Assembly (NCBI GenBank): GCA_050180485.1
Contig: JBFXED010000006.1
Coordinates: 59,671-123,670, forward strand
Source of the DNA: CADEGL01 sp050180485
GTDB taxonomy: Bacteria; Pseudomonadota; Alphaproteobacteria; CADEGL01
DNA length: 64,000 bases
Direction: 5' to 3'
The position numbers and the translations under genes are program-made. The notes under the pieces were generated by a model, which did not search any database, had not been told where the DNA came from, and saw only the letters and a list, made by a program, of their open reading frames with translations. This document shows positions 9,560 to 17,364 of the stretch, one piece after another. How positions within the stretch are numbered: position 1 is the stretch's first letter; every line of letters starts with the position of its first letter.

Positions 9560-11065
9560 TCAGGAAGCCTGCCGCATATTGTTGACGATGAGCCGGCCGC
9601 CGAACCGGGCATAGTTGTACAGCACGGTGGGGTGTTTGACGGCGTCCCGTAGCTTGCGCAGCAGGTAACCCGGGCGCAGGTGATAGCCCAGCAACAACTT
9701 GCGGCGGAATTCGACCAGCTCACCTGGCGTCAGGTGCAGGGTGCCCGTGGTCGCCGCGTGGAAATAATCCTTGCCGATCACGGTATCGGCCAGCACTCCG
9801 GCCTTCTTCGCGATGTGGTAGAGCTCGGTGCCGTAATACGGCACGGCGATATGCAGCTCGATGAAGTCGGCATCGATATCGTAGATATGCCGCGCGGTTG
9901 CCTCGAGATGGCTGTGGTCTTCCCAGGGCAGGCCCACCAGAAAAAACCCATAGAGCTTCAGCCCCGCCGCCTTCGCCAGTTTCGCCGCGCGGATATTGTC
10001 GCTGACGGTCGCGCCCTTGCGGACTCCCTTGAGAGTCTCGGGGCTGCCCGACTCGAAGCCGAATGCGACCAGCCAGCAGCCGGCGTCACGCATGATCTGC
10101 AGAGTGTCGTCGGCCAGGGGGCGGACGCGCGAGTTGGCCACCCATTCGATCTTGCTGGCCAGCTCCGAGCCGTTGATCGCCTCGCAGACGGCTTTGACCC
10201 AGTCGCGGTCGATCGTGAACGTGTCCGATTTAAAGAAGAAATCCTTGATGCCGTACTGGTGATAGCACTCGCGCAGTTCGGCCAGGATGTTCGCCGGATC
10301 GCGGAAGCGCACGTTCTTGCCGGAGATCGTCGGCGTCAGGCAATACACGCAGGCCGCGGGGCAGCCGCGCGAAGTCGCGATCGTCGCCTGCGGCCGTCCG
10401 GTGTCCGGGCGGACATAGAGCGCGTTGTTGATGACGCTGCGGTCCGGAAACGGCAGCTCGTCGAGGTTGGGATCCCAGGCCGAGAATGCCGTCTTCCGCC
10501 ACTTGCCGGTAGAATCCCGATAGAGGATGCCCGGGATGTCCGGAATGGCGGCGCGATTGGTATCGTGCGCGTGCACGAGGTCACCGATGGCGAATTCGAC
10601 CTCGCCGCCAATCAGATAGTCGACCTGCGACAGGTCGAGGTAGGACAGCACCTCGTCCGGCGCGTCGAAGAACAGCGAGCCCTTGAGGATGACCAGCAGA
10701 TTCGGGTTCAGCTGCTTCAGCCGCCCGACAATCTCGAGGTCGTCGAGGATGGTCGAATTGGTGATGCTGAGAAACGTCGCGGTCGAGCGGAACGCGCGAA
10801 AATCCCGCAGCAGGTCGTCGATACCCAGCCGTTCGGTCTGATAGTCGCGAAAGGTGACCGTGTAGCCGCGCGCCTTCAAGAGCGCCGAGGCGTAGCCCAT
10901 GTCGTTCGGCGCGCGCATGACGGTGGCCGCCGAATCGGTGACATTGCCCTGCGAGCGATCTTCGCCGCGCTGATATTGGCGCCCTGGCGGGTAGAACAGG
11001 AAAACCCGCCCCGCCACGGATTCGGCAGGCTTTGCGCACAAGTCGGTACTGGTTGCCAGCGACAC
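9560..11065 (-). CDS. B12-binding-domain radical SAM protein
   Basis: 501 residues. The N-terminal half (about 1-170) looks like a cobalamin-binding Rossmann domain ('LLKARGYTVTFRDYQTERLG', 'GGEVEFAIGDLV'), followed by a radical SAM core with the [4Fe-4S] motif Cys235-x3-Cys239-x2-Cys242 in SRGCPAACVYC, and a GFESGS segment typical of the BchE-like class. It is expected to use S-adenosylmethionine radical chemistry, perhaps methyl transfer or cyclisation. No hopanoid, bacteriochlorophyll or natural-product genes lie near it, so the substrate cannot be guessed. It is convergent with the peroxiredoxin gene, 19 bp apart. Confidence 0.85.
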   Translation of the reverse strand: MSLATSTDLCAKPAESVAGRVFLFYPPGRQYQRGEDRSQGNVTDSAATVMRAPNDMGYASALLKARGYTVTFRDYQTERLGIDDLLRDFRAFRSTATFLSITNSTILDDLEIVGRLKQLNPNLLVILKGSLFFDAPDEVLSYLDLSQVDYLIGGEVEFAIGDLVHAHDTNRAAIPDIPGILYRDSTGKWRKTAFSAWDPNLDELPFPDRSVINNALYVRPDTGRPQATIATSRGCPAACVYCLTPTISGKNVRFRDPANILAELRECYHQYGIKDFFFKSDTFTIDRDWVKAVCEAINGSELASKIEWVANSRVRPLADDTLQIMRDAGCWLVAFGFESGSPETLKGVRKGATVSDNIRAAKLAKAAGLKLYGFFLVGLPWEDHSHLEATARHIYDIDADFIELHIAVPYYGTELYHIAKKAGVLADTVIGKDYFHAATTGTLHLTPGELVEFRRKLLLGYHLRPGYLLRKLRDAVKHPTVLYNYARFGGRLIVNNMRQAS

Positions 11066-11197
11066 GCGGTTTCCCGTCGGTTCAAGTCATAGCATTGGCG
11101 GAACGTTGCGGGGCAACAGCCGTGCCAAATCTAGGCCCGCAGCAAGGCCTATTTCCGCACCGAGCGGACGAGCGAATCCTGCCCGATGGCGAAACGC

Positions 11198-11482
11198 CTA
11201 ACGTCCCGCCTTCTTGTCGGCCCGCTTCATGGCCGGAACGTCAAAGCACGGCATGGCGGAAATCGTGCCGTAGCCGGCCTTGTTGAACCACGTGGTCAGG
11301 GCCAACACGACCTCGGCATTGGGCGCGTCGATCGCCTCGATCAGTTCGTACTCGCCCTGGGTGTAGTAGATGGCCTCGACCTTGATGCCGAGCCGCTTGG
11401 TGGTCTCCTTCGACCGGCGCAGCCGCTCCTGATACTTCTTGGCGCCGTAGGCCGAGATTTTCGCCAGCAACATATAGCGCAT
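11198..11482 (-). CDS. GYD-domain protein, copy 1 of 3
   Basis: 94 residues, starting at ATG 11482 (MRYMLLAKIS). The sequence 'SAYGAKKYQERLRRSKE', 'YYTQGEYELIEAIDAP', 'VVLALTTWFNKAGYG' and 'MPCFDVPAMKRADKKAG' is the GYD-domain pattern, a small ferredoxin-like alpha/beta fold named for its G-Y-D motif, of unknown biochemical function. Here the Y-D of the motif is Y-E ('GEYELIE'). It lies 14 bp behind copy 2 and is probably in the same transcript. The frame is open further upstream, but that part overlaps copy 2. Confidence 0.8.
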   Translation of the reverse strand: MRYMLLAKISAYGAKKYQERLRRSKETTKRLGIKVEAIYYTQGEYELIEAIDAPNAEVVLALTTWFNKAGYGTISAMPCFDVPAMKRADKKAGR

Positions 11483-11496
11483 GGTCGTCTCTCCTC

Positions 11497-11781
11497 TCAG
11501 CGGCCGGCTTTGACGTCGGCCCGCTTCATCGCGGGCACATCGTGGCCGGGCATGGCCTCGAGCTTGCCGTAGCCAGTCTTGGCGAACCACGTCGTCAGAG
11601 CCAACACCGCCTCGGCGCTGGGCGCATCGACCACCTCGACGAAATCGTACGGCCCCTGGGTGTAATAGATCCACTCCACCTTGATGCCGAGCTTGTCCAC
11701 CATCTTCTTCGCCGCAGGACCGCGCTCTTTGTATTTCTGCGCGCCGTAGGAACTGATCGTGCCCAAGAGTGCGAATCGCAT
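11497..11781 (-). CDS. GYD-domain protein, copy 2 of 3
   Basis: 94 residues, closely similar to copy 1 along the whole length and with the motif G-P-Y-D-F-V-E. The start ATG has an upstream purine-rich GGGGCAGGGAGAT-like Shine-Dalgarno. It lies 21 bp behind copy 3 and 14 bp before copy 1. The function of the family is not known; the tandem arrangement suggests duplication and perhaps a hetero-oligomer, which is inference. Confidence 0.85.
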   Translation of the reverse strand: MRFALLGTISSYGAQKYKERGPAAKKMVDKLGIKVEWIYYTQGPYDFVEVVDAPSAEAVLALTTWFAKTGYGKLEAMPGHDVPAMKRADVKAGR

Positions 11782-11802
11782 ATTGATCTCCCTGCCCCGC
11801 GG

Positions 11803-12096
11803 TTATCGCTTGCCGGCCAAAGCGTCGGCGCGCTTCATCACCGCCGGATCGTGGGCGGGCATCGCGATCATCTTCCCGTAGCCTTGTTTGGCATACCACG
11901 TCGTGTGGGCCAGCATGACCTCGGCGCTGGGCGCGTCGACAAGCTCGACCAAGTCGTACTGCCCCTGCGTGTAGACCATTTTGATCTTTTCGATGTCGAA
12001 GCCGAGCGACTTGACCTTCGCCAAGGCGCGCGGACCACGCTCCTTGAATTTCTTCGCTCCATATTCCGAAACCTTGACGAGTAAGATGAATTTCAT
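11803..12096 (-). CDS. GYD-domain protein, copy 3 of 3 (first of the run)
   Basis: 97 residues with the full motif G-Q-Y-D-L-V-E and the same C-terminal 'MPAHDPAVMKRADALAG' pattern as the other two, but the most divergent (extra residues in 'DIEKIKMVYTQG'). It is first in transcription order, 65 bp after the PPIase stop, with a GGGAGGGCGCC-like ribosome site before the ATG. A role with the PPIase is possible only by proximity. Confidence 0.85.
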   Translation of the reverse strand: MKFILLVKVSEYGAKKFKERGPRALAKVKSLGFDIEKIKMVYTQGQYDLVELVDAPSAEVMLAHTTWYAKQGYGKMIAMPAHDPAVMKRADALAGKR

Positions 12097-12161
12097 CGGC
12101 GCCCTCCCTGCGAGGCCATCATCGTTCCGGGGTTTCCAGCGAAAGTCAAAATCGCAGCCGG

Positions 12162-13001
12162 CTATTCCTTACGCGGCGTGCCGTCGAGGTTGAAGCGCTC
12201 GACCTTGGCCTTGCCGCGCAGCTTTTCCAACTGGTCGGCGATGACCTGCCGGGAAAGCTGGTTGTAAAGTTGCTCGCGCACGCTGTCGAACGGCGGCGGC
12301 TGGGCCGTGCGGCGATCCTCGACCTGGATGACGTGCCAGCCGAACTCGGTCTCGACCGGCGTCTTGGTGATCTCGCCCGGCTTGAGCGCGTCGGCGGCGG
12401 CCCAGAACGCCGGAACCACGTCACCCTTGGTGAAGTAACCCAGATCGCCGCCTTCGTCCTTGGAACCGTCGGCCGATTTTTCCTTCGCGATCGCGGCGAA
12501 GTCGCCGCCCGCCTGAAGCTGCTTGATGATGGCCTCGGCCTCTTCCTTCGTCTTCACCACGATGTGGCGCGCGCGAATCTCTTCCTGCTTGGGCATCGCG
12601 GCCACGATCTCGTCATAGCGCTTGCGCAACTCCTGGTCGGTCAGAACCTTGGTCACTTCGCGGTCGAAATAGGCCTCGCGCAGGATCTGGTCCTCGGCAT
12701 TCGCGATCCTGCGCTTTACCTGCGGATCGTTCTGCAGCTTCATGCGGCGCGCTTCCGAGGTGGCCAGGCGGCTGTCGATCATCTCGTCCAGCAGCAACGG
12801 GTAGATCTGCTCGAGCGGCAGGTTGCGGTATTGCGGCGGCAGCAGCTTCTGCGTCTCCAGAACTTCCGAACGCCGGATCGTCTCGCCGTTCACCTTGGCC
12901 ACGACCGGATCGGCATCGGACTTGGGCGACTGGGCCGACACGGCGACGGGCGCCGACAGGATGAATGCGATCACCGCCAAGCGGAGCATCGACGCGGTCA
13001 T
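12162..13001 (-). CDS. periplasmic peptidylprolyl isomerase, parvulin/SurA-PrsA type
   Basis: 279 residues. An N-terminal signal peptide ends near 'APVAVSAQS' (cleavage after residue ~24), then a SurA-like chaperone N-domain, and a parvulin domain at about residues 135-235 ('IRARHIVVKTKEEAEAI', 'DGGDLGYFTKGDVV'-type segment and 'FGWHVIQVEDRR'). It probably folds or escorts exported outer-membrane or periplasmic proteins. ATG at 13001; a second ATG four codons in (MLRLAVIAF) also gives a good signal peptide. It is upstream of the GYD genes on the same strand. Confidence 0.9.
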   Translation of the reverse strand: MTASMLRLAVIAFILSAPVAVSAQSPKSDADPVVAKVNGETIRRSEVLETQKLLPPQYRNLPLEQIYPLLLDEMIDSRLATSEARRMKLQNDPQVKRRIANAEDQILREAYFDREVTKVLTDQELRKRYDEIVAAMPKQEEIRARHIVVKTKEEAEAIIKQLQAGGDFAAIAKEKSADGSKDEGGDLGYFTKGDVVPAFWAAADALKPGEITKTPVETEFGWHVIQVEDRRTAQPPPFDSVREQLYNQLSRQVIADQLEKLRGKAKVERFNLDGTPRKE

Positions 13002-13251
13002 GGAAGGTCCTTTCTAGGGGAAACCGCCCAGACATGGGCGGCGACAGGGGTACGGCAGCTTCCGGGGCCAGACAAGAGAAACTTATCCCAAACCGGCAAG
13101 GCCTCCGGACGCACACTCTCTATTGTCAGAAAACCCCGGCGGACTTACGCTTTTTACACCATGACGGACGACAGGCCCGACAGAGAGGCCCGCGACGCTG
13201 TGGAAACAGGGATCGGGGTCTGCAACCCCCGAAAGACAAGGGAGACGGTAA

Positions 13252-13461
13252 ATGGCGACCGGAACGGTCAAATGGTACAATCCTGCCAAGCGTTATGGCT
13301 TCATCACTCCGGACGAAGGGCCCGATGACGTGTTCGTCCACGTCACCGCCGTTCAGGCCGCCGGCCTGGACACGCTGATGACCGGCCAGCGCATCGTTTA
13401 CGAACTCAAGGCCGGTCCCAACGGTCGACCGGGGGCGAACGAGATCAAACTCGTCGCCTGA
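13252..13461 (+). CDS. cold-shock domain protein, CspA family
   Basis: 69 residues, a single cold-shock domain. The start MATGTVKWYN is standard; RNP1 reads KRYGFI (usually KGFGFI, so the middle is unusual) and RNP2 reads DVFVHV. It binds single-stranded RNA/DNA and acts as an RNA chaperone. A good Shine-Dalgarno (AAGGGAGA) lies seven bases before the ATG, at the end of a roughly 250-bp gap after the PPIase start, long enough for the structured 5' leader often found on csp mRNAs. A perfect 16-bp hairpin follows the stop. Confidence 0.93.
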   Translation: MATGTVKWYNPAKRYGFITPDEGPDDVFVHVTAVQAAGLDTLMTGQRIVYELKAGPNGRPGANEIKLVA

Positions 13462-13485
13462 CGGTACGCGGCCTTTCACGATCAG

Positions 13486-13522
13486 CCCCTCCAGCCATGC
13501 GATTCGCGCATGGCTGGAGGGG
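13486..13522 (+). terminator. perfect 16-bp hairpin downstream of the cold-shock gene
   Basis: The arms 13486-13501 and 13507-13522 are exact reverse complements (CCCCTCCAGCCATGCG and its partner) around the five-base loop ATTCG. It starts 24 bp after the csp stop. No run of T follows on either strand, so it is not a textbook intrinsic terminator; it may be a terminator without a U-tract, or a 3' stabilising structure of the csp mRNA. Confidence 0.6.
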
Positions 13523-13531
13523 AAAGTAGTT

Positions 13532-13551
13532 GCCCTCGCATTAATAAGGGC
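13532..13551. promoter_or_regulatory. candidate MarR operator / promoter region
   Basis: A short palindrome GCCCT-N10-AGGGC around an AT-rich centre (GCATTAAT) sits about 30 bp before the marR ATG, between the csp hairpin and the gene. The position suits autoregulation by the MarR protein. The arms are short, and this is inference from position and symmetry only. Confidence 0.3.
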
Positions 13552-13582
13552 GCTAACTTTTAGCTTGCTGATCATTTGAAAC

Positions 13583-14077
13583 ATGGCCGCGCGCAACCTG
13601 GACCGGAGTTTCGGTTTTCTGCTGCATGACGTGTCCCGTCTGCTGCGGATCGAGTACAACCGTCGTGTCCGGCATCTCGGGCTGACGCGTTCGCAGTGGC
13701 GCGTGATCGCGCACCTGTCGCGCAACGAGGGCTCGACGCAAACTTTCCTAGCCGATGTCCTGGAAATCGAGAACGCTACCCTGGCGCGCCTTCTGGACCG
13801 GCTGGAGGCCGACGGCTGGATCGAACGCCGTCCCTCGCCAACGGACCGCCGCGCCAAACACCTTTATCTGACCGAGAAGCCCGCGGCGATCATCGACGCG
13901 ATGTTCAAAATTTCGGCGCAGCTTCAGCGTGACACGCTGAACGGCATGCCTGCCGCCGAGCGCGAACACCTGATCGATTCGCTGCTGGGCATCAAGCGCA
14001 ATCTTCTTCAAATGGCGTCCGCGATCGAATCGTCCGTCGATTCGCTCAGCGAACGCAAAGTGGCTGCGGGGGACTGA
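13583..14077 (+). CDS. MarR-family transcriptional regulator of the adjacent efflux pump
   Basis: 164 residues with the MarR winged helix-turn-helix: 'LGLTRSQWRVIAHLSRNEG' leads into 'TQTFLADVLEIENATLARL' (recognition helix) and the wing 'GWIERRPSPTDRRAKHLYLT' with the conserved D-x-R. It is expected to repress the emrA-emrB genes, which start five bases after its stop, and to be relieved by a small aromatic or lipophilic ligand. The ligand is unknown. Confidence 0.92.
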   Translation: MAARNLDRSFGFLLHDVSRLLRIEYNRRVRHLGLTRSQWRVIAHLSRNEGSTQTFLADVLEIENATLARLLDRLEADGWIERRPSPTDRRAKHLYLTEKPAAIIDAMFKISAQLQRDTLNGMPAAEREHLIDSLLGIKRNLLQMASAIESSVDSLSERKVAAGD

Positions 14078-14082
14078 AGGAC

Positions 14083-15198
14083 ATGACGGCACAGACGCAA
14101 CAACATCCGCCGATACAACACGCGCCCATGGCGAGCAGCCGGCGCTTCACGTTTTCCCGGCGCTTCATCCGCGTGATCCTGCTGGCGGTCGCGCCGGTGG
14201 CGGCGGCTTTGGTCGGCCTTTACTTCTATGCGACGGGCGGACGCTACATCTCCACCGAGAACGCCTATATCAAGTCCGACAAGGTGGCGATCAGCACGGA
14301 CGTCACCGGCCGCGTGATCGAAGTGAAAGTCGTCGACAACCAGATGGTCAAGGCGGGCGATCTTTTGTTCCGCCTGGATCCCGAACCGTTCAAGCTCTCG
14401 CTCGACGAAGCCGAGGCACGCGTGCGCTCCACGCGGACGGAAATCGAAGCCATGCGCGCGCAGTACCGCCAGAAGCAGCAAGAGCTGGCCAAGGCCGACA
14501 TCGATATCAAGTTCGCTCAGACCGAGTTCGATCGTCAGCAGCAGCTCATCAAGCAAGGTTACGCGTCGCGCTCCAAGTTCGACGCCGCCCAGCACCTCTT
14601 GAACCAGTCGCAACAGCAAGCAAAGGCGGCGCGCGAGCAGATGGCCGAAGTGGCCGCCAACTTGGGCGGCAGCCCGGGCGTTCCCACCGAACAGAACCCG
14701 CGCTATTTGCAGGCCATCTCCAAGCGCGACGACGCGGCGCTCGACCTGCGGCGGGTCGACGTCTATGCCCCCATCGAGGGCATCGTCACGCGCATGACGT
14801 TGCAGCCCGGCGAGCATGTCGAGCGCGGCACCCCGGTCTTCAGCGTGGTCAAGACCACGTCCATGTGGGTCGAGGCCAACCTGAAGGAAACCGAACTGAC
14901 CTACGTACGCGTCGGCCAGCCCGCCAAGGTCACCGTCGACGCCTATCCCGGCTATTCCTGGGATGCCAAGGTCGAAAGCATCAGCCCGGCGACGGGTGCC
15001 GAGTTCTCGCTGTTGCCGCCGCAGAACGCCACCGGCAACTGGGTAAAAGTGGTTCAGCGCGTGCCCGTGCGCCTGTCGATCGAGCCCCGGACCGACGCGC
15101 CGCCGCTCCGCGCGGGCATCAGCGTCGTCGCCGAGATCGATACCGGCCACGAGCGCAAGATGCCGGCGTTCATCAGCTGGATCTTCAAAAGCGAGTAA
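14083..15198 (+). CDS. EmrA/HlyD-family membrane fusion protein of a tripartite efflux pump
   Basis: 371 residues: cytoplasmic N-tail, a single membrane segment (about residues 27-48), a biotinyl-lipoyl-like domain ('ISTENAYIKSDKVAISTDVTG', the EmrA hallmark with the second half at 'VYAPIEGIVTRMTLQPGEHV'), a long coiled-coil hairpin (about 110-220) and a beta-barrel domain. It would bridge the inner-membrane EmrB-type pump made by the next gene to an outer-membrane channel not present here. The start codon lies five bases after the marR stop, so the three genes form one operon. Confidence 0.92.
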   Translation: MTAQTQQHPPIQHAPMASSRRFTFSRRFIRVILLAVAPVAAALVGLYFYATGGRYISTENAYIKSDKVAISTDVTGRVIEVKVVDNQMVKAGDLLFRLDPEPFKLSLDEAEARVRSTRTEIEAMRAQYRQKQQELAKADIDIKFAQTEFDRQQQLIKQGYASRSKFDAAQHLLNQSQQQAKAAREQMAEVAANLGGSPGVPTEQNPRYLQAISKRDDAALDLRRVDVYAPIEGIVTRMTLQPGEHVERGTPVFSVVKTTSMWVEANLKETELTYVRVGQPAKVTVDAYPGYSWDAKVESISPATGAEFSLLPPQNATGNWVKVVQRVPVRLSIEPRTDAPPLRAGISVVAEIDTGHERKMPAFISWIFKSE

Positions 15199-15212
15199 AC
15201 GACGATTCTCAC

Positions 15213-16751
15213 GTGACCGAAGCCGCGCCGGCGGCGGGCCCGGAAACCCGCCGACTTTTGGTCAATTGCGCGGTGATGTTGCCGACCATCATGCACTCGG
15301 TCGACATCACCATCGCGACCGTGGCACTACCCAGTGTCCAGGGCGCCTTGTCGGCGACGCAAGACCAGGTGGCCTGGGTCCTGACGGCCTACGTCATCGC
15401 GGTCGCCATCGTCACGCCGGCCACGGGATGGCTGGCTGGGCGACTGGGACGGCGCAGGCTGTTTCTGATCGCGGTCACCGGCTTTACGCTGACCTCGATG
15501 CTGTGCGGCGCGGCGCAGAGCCTCCCGGAATTGGTGCTATTCCGCTTGTTCCAGGGTGGCTTCGGCGCCGGCTTGATCCCCCTCTCCCAGGCCGTCGTGC
15601 TGGACACCTATCCGCCGCGCGAGCATGGGCGGGCCATGGCCATCTGGGGCATCGGCGTGATGGCGGGGCCCATCATCGGCCCCACGCTCGGCGGCTATCT
15701 GACCGAGTTCTACAACTGGCGCTGGGTCTTCTATATCAACCTGCCGATCGGCATCCTGGCACTGTTGGGAATCCTGGCTTTCGTGCCGGACACGACGCGC
15801 CACAACCGCGCGCTCGATCTGTTCGGCTTCGGCGCGTTGGCGCTTTCCATCGCCTGCCTGCAGATGGTTCTAGACCGCGGCGAGCGGCTGGATTGGTTCG
15901 ATGACCCGGAGATCGTCATCGGTTTCGTCTTCGCGGTCGTGGGCGCCTATTTCTATATCGTCCATTCCTTCACCCATCATCGGCCGTTCCTCGATCCTCA
16001 GCTGTTCCGGGACCGGAATTTCATCGCCGGACTGATGCTGGGTTTCAGCGCCCATGTCTGCCTCTATTCGACCGTCGCGCTGCTGCCGCCTTTTCTGCAG
16101 AATCTGCTCGAGTATCCGGTCGTTACCTCAGGCTTTCTCTTCATTCCGCGCGCCATCGGTACGCTCATCGGCATGTTCATCGTCAGCCGGATTGCTGATT
16201 GGGCGGATCCGCGCGCGATGATCCTGGCTGGATTGCTGATCGCCGCGTACGGTTTGTGGCAGATGACCGGCTTCACGCTCGAGGTCGAGCCGCACGAGAT
16301 CGTCATCAGCGGACTTTTGTTGGGCATCGGTCTCGGCCTGATCTTCGTGCCCGTCAGCACGACCGCATTTTCCAGCCTACCGCGCGCGCTGCGCACGGAA
16401 GGCGCGGGCATCTACGCCGTCGTGCGCAGCCTGGGCGCGAGCCTGGGCATTTCCGTGTTCGTGACCCTGTTCGTGCGCAACGCCCAGGCCAACCGCTCGG
16501 CCCTGGTCGAGAACGTGTCGCCCTACAACAACCTGTTCCGCGCGCCCTATCTGCCGCCGCAATGGAGCCTCGGGCATTCCGAAGGCCTGTCGTCGCTCAG
16601 CCGCGTGGTCGACCGGCAAGCGGAGATGATCGCCTATGTCTGGGACTTCCAGGTTTTGATGTTGTTGACCTTGGCGGTGATCCCGCTGGTCTTCCTGATC
16701 ACCCCACCCAAGAAGGCCGCTAAGGGCGAGCCGCCGGCCGCGCGCGAATAG
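15213..16751 (+). CDS. DHA2-family MFS multidrug transporter, EmrB/QacA type
   Basis: 512 residues from a GTG at 15213, 14 bases after the emrA stop. It has the 14-helix layout of the DHA2 family: motif D at the end of helix 1 ('LPTIMHSVDITIATVALPSVQ' is split here over the helix), motif A 'GWLAGRLGRRRLF', and motif C 'GVMAGPIIGPTLGGYL'. It is expected to export drugs or lipophilic compounds with proton antiport, together with the EmrA-like protein. The frame is open further upstream, but this overlaps emrA and encodes no membrane protein sequence. Confidence 0.92.
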   Translation: MTEAAPAAGPETRRLLVNCAVMLPTIMHSVDITIATVALPSVQGALSATQDQVAWVLTAYVIAVAIVTPATGWLAGRLGRRRLFLIAVTGFTLTSMLCGAAQSLPELVLFRLFQGGFGAGLIPLSQAVVLDTYPPREHGRAMAIWGIGVMAGPIIGPTLGGYLTEFYNWRWVFYINLPIGILALLGILAFVPDTTRHNRALDLFGFGALALSIACLQMVLDRGERLDWFDDPEIVIGFVFAVVGAYFYIVHSFTHHRPFLDPQLFRDRNFIAGLMLGFSAHVCLYSTVALLPPFLQNLLEYPVVTSGFLFIPRAIGTLIGMFIVSRIADWADPRAMILAGLLIAAYGLWQMTGFTLEVEPHEIVISGLLLGIGLGLIFVPVSTTAFSSLPRALRTEGAGIYAVVRSLGASLGISVFVTLFVRNAQANRSALVENVSPYNNLFRAPYLPPQWSLGHSEGLSSLSRVVDRQAEMIAYVWDFQVLMLLTLAVIPLVFLITPPKKAAKGEPPAARE

Positions 16752-16763
16752 GCGCGGACGCGC

Positions 16764-17183
16764 TCAGTCGTCGCGGTGGGTGCGCTCGATGCGCTCGTGA
16801 CGTTCCTGCGCCTCGATGCTGAGGGTCGCGATCGGGCGCGCCTCCAGCCGGCGCAGGCTGATCGGCTCGTTCGTCTCGACGCAGTAACCGTAGGTGCCGT
16901 CCTCGATCCGCCGCAGCGCCTCGTCGATCTTCGCGATCAGCTTCCGCTCGCGATCACGCGTGCGCAGTTCGATCGAGGTATCGGTTTCCAGCGAGGCGCG
17001 GTCGGTCAGGTCGGCTTCGTGCATGCCGCCCGTCTGCAGATGATTGAGGGTTTCATGCGACCCATCCAGGAGCGACTGCCGCCACTGCAAAAGCTTCTGG
17101 CGGAAATACTCCCGCTGACGGGGATTCATGAACTCTTCTTTGTCCGAGGGCTTGTAGCTGGATGACGTTTTCGAGCGGGGCAT
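16764..17183 (-). CDS. dksA: DksA/TraR-family RNA polymerase-binding protein, lacking most zinc cysteines
   Basis: 139 residues from ATG 17183 (MPRSKTSS). The coiled-coil region carries 'DLTDRASLETDTSIELRTRDRERKLI', with the acidic tip D-x-x-D/A-x equivalent, and the C-terminal globule reads 'GTYGYCVETNEPISLRRLEARPIATLSIEAQERHE'-like segments typical of DksA. Of the four zinc Cys of E. coli DksA only the first remains (C-x-x-T ... S-x-x-A), as in zinc-independent DksA proteins. It acts in the secondary channel of RNA polymerase with ppGpp. Divergent from rmlA; convergent with emrB, 12 bp apart. Confidence 0.9.
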   Translation of the reverse strand: MPRSKTSSSYKPSDKEEFMNPRQREYFRQKLLQWRQSLLDGSHETLNHLQTGGMHEADLTDRASLETDTSIELRTRDRERKLIAKIDEALRRIEDGTYGYCVETNEPISLRRLEARPIATLSIEAQERHERIERTHRDD

Positions 17184-17364
17184 GTTCGCAGCGATTCGCA
17201 CTCAGTGGTCAACGCAAAGGGACCTCGAAGGGGCGACATACTATGCAGGACGAGGGTGGGCCGCAATCGAGACGCGAGAGCCGAAAAACCTCGGTTTTTC
17301 CTGTCCGAATGGGGTCTCTGCCGGTAGGCTTGCGCCCCATGCCGCGGCAGGGGGCGCTTGGGAA

